Origin: Bacteroidota bacterium
GTDB lineage: Bacteria; Bacteroidota; Rhodothermia; Balneolales; Balneolaceae
Length of the DNA stretch: 13,500 nt
Direction of reading: 5' to 3'
NCBI GenBank assembly: GCA_024635465.1
Contig: JAGXIS010000082.1
Coordinates: 1 to 13,500 of the forward strand
Both the position numbers and the translations under genes were made by a program. This document shows, one piece after another, positions 1 to 7,192 of this stretch (position 1 is its first letter; each line of letters opens with the position of its first letter). The notes under the pieces are model-generated. The model saw only the letters and a program-made list of their open reading frames with translations, had not been told where the DNA came from and made no database searches.

Positions 1-1384
1 CATCTCTGAATTGAAGTTCACCTTCATTTTTAAATAGATAATTGGAGACTATAACGTCCGGCATGAGATCAATTAGCTCAAACTCTTTCTGCTCTAGGTC
101 AGAATCGGTAAACTGCTGTCTTAATCGGTTTAAAGCAGCAACAACATCTAAATCGTTGGGTCTCCTTGGCATGCCATTACTGACAAACAGATCATTATAG
201 CCGTCATTATCAAAGTCAGCAAGCAGGGCTGCCCAACTCCAATCCGTTTTTGCTACACCTGATGCAAATGCGGTTTCACTAAAAAGTGGCAGGTCATTAC
301 CGGATTTTCCTCTGTTAACTTGCAGAGTGTTTCGATTATTTTTATCACCAAATCCAAAATTACGTTTGGCATCAGCTACCACCTGGAGATCCGGTCCGCC
401 GGAACGCATAAAGGTTTCGTGATCCTCCGACATCATATCCAGCGATACCAAATCCATCAAACCATTATTATTGATATCACCTACATCATTCCCCATCGAA
501 GAGTTACTTGTATGCCCAAACATGGAGTAGAGGCTTTCAGAAAAAGTACCATCCCCATTATTTATGTAGAAATAATCATCCTCATGAAAATCATTACCTA
601 CGTATATATCCGGGAAACCGTCTTGATTGATATCTGTAACTGCCACTCCCAAACCATATCCCAAAGCGCTGCTAATGATGCCCGCTTCATTGGTAACATC
701 AGTAAAGAAATCGCCATCATTTCGGTAGAGTCTGTCACCCCCTCTTGGATCCGGACGTTGTCTTAATACTTCAGCTTCACCATAAGTATCATCACTATGA
801 AATGAGTGGTTCAGCAAAAACATATCCAATCTGCCATCCTGGTTGTAATCAAAAAATGCAGCCTGCGTAGAATACCCTTCAAAATCTAATCCATATTCTG
901 AAGCCATCTCGGAAAATGTCTCATCACCATTGTTTATAAAAAGTTGGTTTGAACCCCTTGTACTCAGGAAATTGACCTTACTGACATAGATATCCAGATA
1001 CCCATCACCGTTAATATCAGCCATAGTCACACCTGTTGACCAACTCCCCTCTTTATGAATAATTCCGGCACTTTCTGTAATGTCCTCAAAAACAAAATCT
1101 CCTTGGTTGAGGTAGAGTCTGTTTTTGACCTGATTTCCCACAAAAAAGAGATCCGGTAAACCATCATTATTAATGTCTCCAACTGCGACCCCACCTCCGT
1201 CATAGAAATAGAGATATTTTCTGATGTTAAATTCCGGTGTACTTACTACATCATTTGAGAAATGAATTCCGGTTTGGCCGGGTGACATAGATTTGAATTT
1301 AGTATCCGGTTCAGAAGAACAAGATGAAAAAAGGAGTATTGCAATAAAAAGTGAAACTGTTCTGTTTTTTTGAATACTCATCAT
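1..1384 (-). CDS. FG-GAP/VCBS repeat lipoprotein (CRTAC1-like), 3' end beyond window
   Basis: The minus strand is open from an ATG at 1384 to the left edge, giving 461 codons with no stop, so only the N-terminal part is present. A second ATG follows at once (1381), and either could be the start. Residues 1-22 form a lipoprotein signal: basic N-terminus, hydrophobic stretch, then FSSC with C22 as the lipidated cysteine. Six calcium-binding-type FG-GAP/VCBS motifs of the form DxNxDGxxD are seen near residues 70, 123, 179, 251, 303 and 390 (for example DINNDGLPD and DINGDGYLD). They are interleaved with LYxNxGDxxFxD segments typical of integrin-alpha-like beta-propellers. Family members in Bacteroidota often run to about 1,100 residues and end in an ASPIC/UnbV domain, which would lie outside the window. 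A surface-exposed, outer-membrane-anchored binding or adhesion role is likely; the ligand is unknown. No clear ribosome binding site is visible. Confidence 0.9.
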   Translation of the reverse strand, partial: MMSIQKNRTVSLFIAILLFSSCSSEPDTKFKSMSPGQTGIHFSNDVVSTPEFNIRKYLYFYDGGGVAVGDINNDGLPDLFFVGNQVKNRLYLNQGDFVFEDITESAGIIHKEGSWSTGVTMADINGDGYLDIYVSKVNFLSTRGSNQLFINNGDETFSEMASEYGLDFEGYSTQAAFFDYNQDGRLDMFLLNHSFHSDDTYGEAEVLRQRPDPRGGDRLYRNDGDFFTDVTNEAGIISSALGYGLGVAVTDINQDGFPDIYVGNDFHEDDYFYINNGDGTFSESLYSMFGHTSNSSMGNDVGDINNNGLMDLVSLDMMSEDHETFMRSGGPDLQVVADAKRNFGFGDKNNRNTLQVNRGKSGNDLPLFSETAFASGVAKTDWSWAALLADFDNDGYNDLFVSNGMPRRPNDLDVVAALNRLRQQFTDSDLEQKEFELIDLMPDVIVSNYLFKNEGELQFRD

Positions 1385-1589
1385 ACATGAAAATTAATAC
1401 TACAAATAAGTGGTTGAGCCAAACTATAATTTAAATTCTCAGAAGTGTATCAATCCAAGATACATCAGAGTTCATATAGCATCAATATATTTTGTGAATG
1501 GATAATTGATGGTTAAAAAAGTAATTATGGCAATAATTCAGATTCATTTTGTTAATCAATCTGCATAAACTGCAAATAGATAGTTGTCT

Positions 1590-3200
1590 TTAAACCTGAA
1601 GTACTCCTGTTTTGAACTCTTCAATGATTGGATTATGATTTGCACAATCGAGGGCATTTGAGATTCGCATACGGGTATGTTCAGGTTTTATGATTGCATC
1701 TACCCACAATCTGGCAGCAGCATATCGAACATCCGTTTGTCTATCATATCTGCTTTTGATGCTTTCTAATATCTCATCTTTTTCAGATTCCGTTATTTTT
1801 TCACCTTTTTTCTCAAGTGATGATACCTGTATTTGAGTCAATACTTTTGCGGCTTGGGTCCCGCCCATCACAGCAATTTGAGCAGTCGGCCAGGCATAGA
1901 TAAAACGAGGATCGTAAGCCTTCCCACACATTGCGTAGTTACCTGCGCCATAACTATTACCGGTTATGATTGTAATCTTCGGCACAGTAGAGTTGGCAAC
2001 TGCATTCACCATTTTTGCGCCATCCTTGATGATGCCACCATGCTCACTTCTTTTTCCAATCATAAAACCGGTTACATCCTGAAGAAAAATCAATGGAATT
2101 TTTTTCTGATTACAATTCATGATGAAACGGGCTCCTTTGTCGGCACTATCCGAGTAAATAACACCCCCGATCTGCATTTCACCTGCTTTTGTTTTTACGA
2201 TTTTTCTTTGATTGGCCACGATCCCAACACTCCAACCATCTATTCTAGCATATCCGGTAATAATTGTTTGGCCATAACCCTTTTTATATTCAGTAAATGT
2301 ACCCTTATCAATGATTGATTTAATCACCGGATACACATCATACGGTCGATTTCGATCTTCTGGGAATTCTTCTAATAAATGATCGATCGTAAATTCCGGT
2401 TCTATAGATTTCGTACGATTAAAATTCGCTTTTGCAGAAGGACCCAATTTATTCACTAAATCACGTATTGTAGTCAGACACTCGCTATCATCCTTCATTT
2501 TATAATCCGTAACACCACTAATTTCTGTGTGAGTGGTTGCACCGCCTAATGTCTCATTATCTACCTTTTCACCGATTGCAGCCTTAACCAAATAACTTCC
2601 GGCCAGGAAAACACTGCCGGTTCCATCTACAATGAGTGCTTCATCACTCATGATAGGCAAATATGCACCGCCTGCCACACAACTTCCCATGATTGCAGCG
2701 ATTTGCGGAATGCCTTTTGCACTGATGATCGCATTATTTCTGAATATTCTGCCAAAATGTTCTTTATCCGGAAAAATTTGATCCTGCATGGGTAGATATA
2801 CACCTGCAGAATCTACCAAATAGATCAGCGGTAAGTGATTTTCCATGGCTATTTCCTGAGCTCTCAAATTCTTCTTGGCACTCATCGGAAACCAGGCACC
2901 GGCCTTTACTGTGGCATCATTTGCAATAATCATACATCGTTTACCGGATACTACACCTACACCTACAACTACGCCGGCTGAAGGACACCCACCCTCTTCT
3001 TCATACATCTCATATGCCGCCCAAAGACCAATTTCATCAAATGAACTACCCTCATCAATCAGAAATTGAACTCTTTCCCGGGCTGTCATCTTCCCTTTTT
3101 TATGCTCTTTTTCTATTCTAGACAACCCTCCACCCTGTTTAATGACTTCTTCTTGTTGATCAAACGACTTTATTAGTTCCTGCATAAAGCTATATTTCAT
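1590..3200 (-). CDS. acyl-CoA carboxylase carboxyltransferase (beta) subunit, methylcrotonyl-CoA carboxylase-like
   Basis: This 536-residue protein has the full length of a biotin-dependent carboxylase beta subunit. It transfers CO2 from carboxybiotin to an acyl-CoA in the cytoplasm. Both crotonase-fold halves are present. The N-terminal half has the oxyanion-hole segment GSCVAGGAY (172-180) and FPDKEHFGRIF (143-153). The C-terminal half has FLQDVTGFMIG (372-382), NSYGAGNYAMCGKAYDPRF (415-433) and VMGGTQAA (444-451). The AGNYxMCGxAYxPRF signature and the C-terminal AARLWVDAIIKPEHTR (495-510) resemble methylcrotonyl-CoA carboxylase beta (leucine breakdown) more than the propionyl-CoA enzyme. 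A geranyl-CoA or other branched acyl-CoA substrate cannot be excluded. No biotin carboxylase/BCCP alpha subunit lies in this window, so the partner must be encoded elsewhere or beyond the left-hand lipoprotein gene. The ATG at 3200 has no Shine-Dalgarno sequence. It is transcribed divergently from the GWxTD gene. Confidence 0.9.
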   Translation of the reverse strand: MKYSFMQELIKSFDQQEEVIKQGGGLSRIEKEHKKGKMTARERVQFLIDEGSSFDEIGLWAAYEMYEEEGGCPSAGVVVGVGVVSGKRCMIIANDATVKAGAWFPMSAKKNLRAQEIAMENHLPLIYLVDSAGVYLPMQDQIFPDKEHFGRIFRNNAIISAKGIPQIAAIMGSCVAGGAYLPIMSDEALIVDGTGSVFLAGSYLVKAAIGEKVDNETLGGATTHTEISGVTDYKMKDDSECLTTIRDLVNKLGPSAKANFNRTKSIEPEFTIDHLLEEFPEDRNRPYDVYPVIKSIIDKGTFTEYKKGYGQTIITGYARIDGWSVGIVANQRKIVKTKAGEMQIGGVIYSDSADKGARFIMNCNQKKIPLIFLQDVTGFMIGKRSEHGGIIKDGAKMVNAVANSTVPKITIITGNSYGAGNYAMCGKAYDPRFIYAWPTAQIAVMGGTQAAKVLTQIQVSSLEKKGEKITESEKDEILESIKSRYDRQTDVRYAAARLWVDAIIKPEHTRMRISNALDCANHNPIIEEFKTGVLQV

Positions 3201-3326
3201 GATGATGATGTTTTAATTAATTTCTTAGGATTGATAATACTGATTGTATTGTTCACGTTCCATGATAGACTGTTATAAATGAAATTGTTTATTTTTAAAC
3301 ATTGACCCAAACATTGATTTGACTAC
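3201..3326. promoter_or_regulatory. divergent intergenic region with a 9-bp direct repeat
   Basis: This 126-bp AT-rich gap separates two divergent genes and must hold the promoters of both. No confident -35/-10 or Bacteroidota-type -33/-7 element could be assigned. The word AAACATTGA occurs twice at a 12-bp period (3297-3305 and 3309-3317), ending nine bases before the ATG of the plus-strand gene. It could be a protein-binding site or a chance repeat. Confidence 0.3.
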
Positions 3327-4715
3327 ATGTACAAATTTATATTTCTAATTTTCGGCTTAATACTTGTTCAAACATTGGATTCAGAAGCTCAACGAAGAGC
3401 TACAACTTATGAATCCCTATTGCAGAGAACGGATAACCCGGCCTCCTATATTGATCATGTACTATTACCGGCGGCTGATTCTACAGGTCAGTTTGCTGTC
3501 TTTTTTAGACTGGATTATGATTTGATCCCATTCCTAAGGAAAAGGCCGGAAATGAGTCCACCAACTCCTGAATCTGAATATTTTGCCCCCATCCGCATGG
3601 GACTTGAAATTTTTGAAGGACACACAAGGTCCTCAAGAAGATCTTCATCCGCACAACCGGTTTTTCGAGATAGTTGGCAAGATACGATATGGGTAAATAC
3701 TTTTGATGAGACAAAATCTCGTTTTGATCATGTTCAATCATTCGTTTCAACAAATTTAGAACCGGGTGAATATCATTATGAATTGCAGCTTACAAGGGGT
3801 GGTTCTATTAATGAGCAATCATCCAACCGAAGAAATTTTACAGTTGAAAAGCCTGAAGACACTGAAAAAGCTCAATTTATTTTATTGAGTAATGTGACTC
3901 TTTCTGATAATACACTTGAAGCTTCTTTTTTGAACTATGAGGATAACGTCTTATATGGGCAGAATTATGAACTATTAATTCAACTCCCTCAAGGTTATGA
4001 GGATTCAGGTACCTATAATATCAATCTCTATCAAATCCCTGCAGGTGGTGATGATGAGAGTGATGGTGAAATACATTATAGTGTAACATTGGATGAGAGT
4101 CATTTAATCCATTTTAATGATGTGAATTTTTCCGGTGATAACGAATCTATCTCATTTAATGCCAATATTTTAGAAGATGGCGTCAAATATGCTTACTTGA
4201 CCATACCAAATAATGAATTTGAAAACTCAAGATTTAGAATTGAACTCATTAAAGAGGGAGCTGAGGAACCAATCGGAGAAAAAGTAATCAACTCTCAATG
4301 GCTGGATATGCCTGTAAGTCTTTACAATCTTGACGTTGCAATTCAGATGATGGAGTTCATCGTTAATGATCAGGAAGTGAGACGATTGAAATCAGGATCT
4401 GCATCAGAGAAGGAAGAAAAGTTTAGAGAGTTCTGGTCACAACGTGATCCTACCCCTGATACTGAATTCAATGAACTGATGACTGAATATTACCGAAGAG
4501 TAGACTTTGCACATACAAACTTCAAATCCATGCAGCAACCCGGATATGAAACGGATCAGGGACAAGCTTATATACTTTATGGTCCACCCGATGATATCGA
4601 ACGACGATTACCTACAAATGCTCCCACAAGAGAGATATGGAGTTATCCGAACCGTACACTTGTATTTGAAGCAACAACAGGATTTGGTGATTTTAGATTG
4701 GTATCAGAATCTTAG
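3327..4715 (+). CDS. secreted GWxTD-domain protein
   Basis: This 462-residue protein starts with a signal peptide: MYKF, a hydrophobic run to about residue 16, then SEAQ near residue 21, consistent with signal peptidase I cleavage and export. A long beta-rich middle region has no motif I recognise. The C-terminal third matches the GWxTD domain: a charged helical segment with FREFWSQRDPTPDTEFNEL, then YYRRVDFAHTNF, then the family signature followed by YILYGPPDDIERR (415-427). The signature itself reads GYETD (406-410), so the tryptophan is replaced by tyrosine. The family is common in Bacteroidota and related phyla, and its biochemical role is not established. The gene stands alone between a divergent carboxylase gene and a convergent receptor gene, and ends just before a strong inverted repeat. 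Family assignment is firm; function is unknown. Confidence 0.85.
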   Translation: MYKFIFLIFGLILVQTLDSEAQRRATTYESLLQRTDNPASYIDHVLLPAADSTGQFAVFFRLDYDLIPFLRKRPEMSPPTPESEYFAPIRMGLEIFEGHTRSSRRSSSAQPVFRDSWQDTIWVNTFDETKSRFDHVQSFVSTNLEPGEYHYELQLTRGGSINEQSSNRRNFTVEKPEDTEKAQFILLSNVTLSDNTLEASFLNYEDNVLYGQNYELLIQLPQGYEDSGTYNINLYQIPAGGDDESDGEIHYSVTLDESHLIHFNDVNFSGDNESISFNANILEDGVKYAYLTIPNNEFENSRFRIELIKEGAEEPIGEKVINSQWLDMPVSLYNLDVAIQMMEFIVNDQEVRRLKSGSASEKEEKFREFWSQRDPTPDTEFNELMTEYYRRVDFAHTNFKSMQQPGYETDQGQAYILYGPPDDIERRLPTNAPTREIWSYPNRTLVFEATTGFGDFRLVSES

Positions 4716-4730
4716 AATAACGCAAGTACT

Positions 4731-4797
4731 AAAGAATAAGGCACCTATTATTGGAATTGTAATTCCATCCGCTCTGATTGAAAGTGCCTTCTTCTTT
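4731..4797. terminator. long imperfect inverted repeat between convergent genes, probable bidirectional terminator
   Basis: The arms are 4731-4744 (AAAGAATAAGGCAC) and 4784-4797 (GTGCCTTCTTCTTT). They pair as 6 + 7 base pairs with a single T/C mismatch. The 39-base loop contains a second small palindrome, GGAATT-GT-AATTCC (4753-4766). A-rich and T-rich flanks on the two arms suit termination on either strand. It lies 15 bases after the GWxTD stop and 16 bases past the receptor stop. The loop is longer than in typical intrinsic terminators, so efficiency is uncertain. Confidence 0.6.
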
Positions 4798-4813
4798 TTC
4801 AAATTCATTTCGT

Positions 4814-6715
4814 TCAGAAATTAAAGCGCAGCCCCCCCTTTACAGAGATCCCGGCAGTATTAAATCCGTAGATCTCAGTAAAATCTGCATCAAACAGATT
4901 TCGAACTTCAGTGAAAAGTGCCAGCTGATTGTTTAGGAGCTTGTATTCAGCATAGATATTTACAAGTGTATATGAATCGAGCGTAACCTCCTCCGAGGTG
5001 AAATTGTTTTCCGGGTTAAAAAACAGGTCTGTTCTATCACTATTGTACTCACCATCAATACGTACCAATATATTATCAGAGATATTGATTCCTGTATTCA
5101 CTCCAACACTGTGCCTTGGCCTTCTGATTAAATTGTCTCTTTGTATTTCGTTACCACTCGCATCAAACGTGGTTAATTCACCAGTCACGTAATTATAGTA
5201 TGCACCTAACCGCAGGATATTACTTATGAGCCAGTTTCCTGATATTTCAAATCCATTATCATTTTGTCTGTCCCGATTAATAAAACCCTCAGGAAAAGTA
5301 AAGACAATCAGATTGTCAATTTCACGAATGTAGTACATTAGGTCTATTTTCAATGATTGTTGTAAAAGGTAAGTTTCAACACCGAAATTAAGATACCGAC
5401 TAGTTTGAGGATTGAGGTCCGGATTCGCACCAAATGGACCAAAAAGTTCACTTAATGTGGGTGCTTTGAAACCTGTGGTGACTGATCCAAATAGTTTTAC
5501 ACTCTCTGTTACGTTATATGACGGAGAAAAACTATACGTTGAGTTTGTACCATATTCAGAATGATTATTGTAACGCAGGCCAAGTTCTGCACTCAATCCA
5601 TTCACATTTTTCAGTAACAAAGTGGCGTAAGGGCTTGTAATTTGTGCATTCAGATCACTGGTACTGCCACTCTCCGGCATCAAGTATTCTTGATAGTTTA
5701 AGCCTGCCAATAGATTAAGATTTTTTGATAGCTTGTAATCGCCGTACAGATCGGCATTATGAAATCTCCCTTCAAATCCATCATCACCGAATTGACTGAC
5801 AAATGAACGTTCTGTTCTGGTGTAATTATACCCACCATTTAAATTCAAGTTTTTACCTGAAAATTTTAATTGAACACCGGGATTGATCATATATAGAGAA
5901 AATGTGTTATCAGAATCCTGAAATGATCCACCATCATAACCTCCATCAAACTCATTGAAATTCAGAAATGGTGAAATCGTAAAATCATTTATTGGTTCCA
6001 GTTCAATTTTTCCATAAAAAGAGCTCGAATTCAATCCGTCATCACCAAAAGTGCCGGTACTGCCCGGATCGGCGGCTGCGCTGAAACCGTCACTCGATTC
6101 TTGCTTGTAGTTGAACGCATATCCAATCCGCTTATTTAACGATCCATTTATCCCTGCTGATCCCTGAAATGTGTAAAATGAACCGTAAGAAATTTGACCA
6201 TTTCCGGCAAATGCACTCTCAGAACCTTCTTTTGTGATAATATTTATTACACCTGCTATGGCATCTGTACCGTAGAGGGTGGAGTGACTCCCCTTTAAGA
6301 TTTCGATCCTTTCAATATTATTCAATGGCAAAAGACGTAAATCGAATGTCCCTCCTTCTCCTGAAGGATCATTAACTGCCAATCCATCTATGAGAATAAG
6401 CGTGTATTGAGCTGATGCACCTTGCATATATAGTATTTGTGGATTGGCAGGCGAGCCAAAAGAGTCGTTAACTCGTATGCCACTTTGCTGATTGAGAAGT
6501 TGCCCTAAATTACGGCTGCCATTTTGCTCAATCTCTTGTCGATTGATTACGAGTACCGGCTTCGTAGTCTCTCTTTGTGTCAACGGAATTTTAGATGCCG
6601 TAATCACGATTTGATCTAACCGAAGTGAATCGCTTGCTGTTAGCTCTGTTGTTTGTGCATTTGCTAATGAGGCACACAAAAAAGCCCCTAATAGTGTTAA
6701 GTATATTTTGCTCAT
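4814..6715 (-). CDS. btuB: BtuB-like TonB-dependent outer-membrane receptor, probable cobalamin importer
   Basis: The protein is 633 residues from the ATG at 6715. A longer open frame to 6922 exists, but that extension reads through riboswitch sequence and would bury the signal peptide, so it is rejected. Residues 1-20 (MSKIYLTLLGAF...ANA) are a signal peptide cleaved before Q21. A TonB-box-like segment follows (LDQIVITA, 33-40). The plug domain spans roughly 50-165, with LILIDGLAVND (106-116), IERIEILKGSHSTLYGTDA (134-152) and GVINIITKEG. The rest is a 22-strand-type barrel rich in aromatic beta hairpins, ending in the terminal phenylalanine (GLRFNF) typical of outer-membrane proteins. The cobalamin riboswitch in the leader makes vitamin B12 or another corrinoid the likely ligand. 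No btuCDF or tonB genes are adjacent. Expression should fall when cobalamin is abundant. Confidence 0.9.
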   Translation of the reverse strand: MSKIYLTLLGAFLCASLANAQTTELTASDSLRLDQIVITASKIPLTQRETTKPVLVINRQEIEQNGSRNLGQLLNQQSGIRVNDSFGSPANPQILYMQGASAQYTLILIDGLAVNDPSGEGGTFDLRLLPLNNIERIEILKGSHSTLYGTDAIAGVINIITKEGSESAFAGNGQISYGSFYTFQGSAGINGSLNKRIGYAFNYKQESSDGFSAAADPGSTGTFGDDGLNSSSFYGKIELEPINDFTISPFLNFNEFDGGYDGGSFQDSDNTFSLYMINPGVQLKFSGKNLNLNGGYNYTRTERSFVSQFGDDGFEGRFHNADLYGDYKLSKNLNLLAGLNYQEYLMPESGSTSDLNAQITSPYATLLLKNVNGLSAELGLRYNNHSEYGTNSTYSFSPSYNVTESVKLFGSVTTGFKAPTLSELFGPFGANPDLNPQTSRYLNFGVETYLLQQSLKIDLMYYIREIDNLIVFTFPEGFINRDRQNDNGFEISGNWLISNILRLGAYYNYVTGELTTFDASGNEIQRDNLIRRPRHSVGVNTGINISDNILVRIDGEYNSDRTDLFFNPENNFTSEEVTLDSYTLVNIYAEYKLLNNQLALFTEVRNLFDADFTEIYGFNTAGISVKGGLRFNF

Positions 6716-6842
6716 GGGTTTGTTTTGTTTATGATTAACCAATGAGCTCTCGATGAAAAAAGATGGGTCGGTTCGAGTGTGCTTATTTAAAATAAATACA
6801 CCAATCCTTTCCCGGCTCTTCCTCCGAAAGCCTGTGAACTTG

Positions 6843-7019
6843 CAGCAATCAGGCAGGTCTTCTGACTTACTCATCATTAGTAACCTTCCCATTCCAACAG
6901 CAGGAACAGTGGCGTACAACACTAATGAACTTATTGAGCTTACAGCTACGGGGATAGTTTCGGATTTTCACCGAATTCCCTTTTCATCCGATCTGGTTAC
7001 AGATAGGAACCTAACGCTG
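6843..7019 (-). promoter_or_regulatory. cobalamin (AdoCbl-type) riboswitch
   Basis: Read on the minus strand, the leader contains the conserved cobalamin aptamer core in order: GGTTCC (from 7011), GATGAAAAGGGAAT, GGTGAAAATCCG, CCCCGTAGCTGTAA, GCCACTGTTCC, GGGAAGG, and the B12 box GTCAGAAGACCTGCC (6866-6852). A P1 stem closes it: CAGCGTTAGG at 7019-7010 pairs with CCTGATTGCTG at 6853-6843 (two wobbles and one bulge). The remaining leader to the receptor ATG (6842-6716) holds a GGCTTT/AGAGCC hairpin (about 6832-6814) and an AT-rich hairpin (6801-6777). No clear U-tract terminator or Shine-Dalgarno sequestering helix is seen, so the expression platform is unresolved. Confidence 0.93.
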
Positions 7020-7123
7020 AAAAAGGATAGCCTATATTTAAGATTTATTCAAGATGAAATTGCATCTAATTTTGGATCTATTGAAAATAAGTATCCACTT
7101 TTTTTCAAAATCCAAGGTTGATT

Positions 7124-7185
7124 TTGACATATCAATCGAATCAATCGATATTGCTATTAGAATTCTTAGAATATTGAATCGATTC
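7124..7185 (+). promoter_or_regulatory. putative promoter/operator of the glycerate kinase gene
   Basis: A perfect TTGACA (7124-7129) is followed after 17 bases by GATATT (7147-7152, 4 of 6 matches to TATAAT). The spacer and the first two bases of the -10 are occupied by two back-to-back copies of ATCAATCGA (7131-7139 and 7140-7148). Two palindromes follow before the ATG at 7193: AGAATTCT (7159-7166) and GAATCGATTC (7176-7185), the latter sharing the ATCGA core. This placement suggests a regulated promoter. The sigma-70-type reading is uncertain because Bacteroidota promoters often follow a different consensus. Confidence 0.35.
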
Positions 7186-7192
7186 TAAAATC

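Noticed and set aside
320..766. 148-codon plus-strand open frame
   Set aside because: It is antisense to the FG-GAP lipoprotein, whose frame shows clear repeated motifs across the same bases.
1446..1464. Hairpin TGTATC-7-GATACA between the lipoprotein and carboxylase genes
   Set aside because: The stem is only six mostly A-T pairs and no T tract follows on the minus strand, so a terminator call is not supported.
1833..2318. 161-codon plus-strand open frame
   Set aside because: It is antisense to the well-conserved carboxyltransferase and has no family character.
6716..6922. 69-codon N-terminal extension of the receptor gene on the minus strand
   Set aside because: It overlaps the riboswitch B12 box and P1 strand, has no protein-like character, and would place the signal peptide internally.
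6753..7121. 122-codon plus-strand open frame
   Set aside because: It lies antisense to the cobalamin riboswitch and leader, with no recognisable domain; the conserved RNA explains the sequence.
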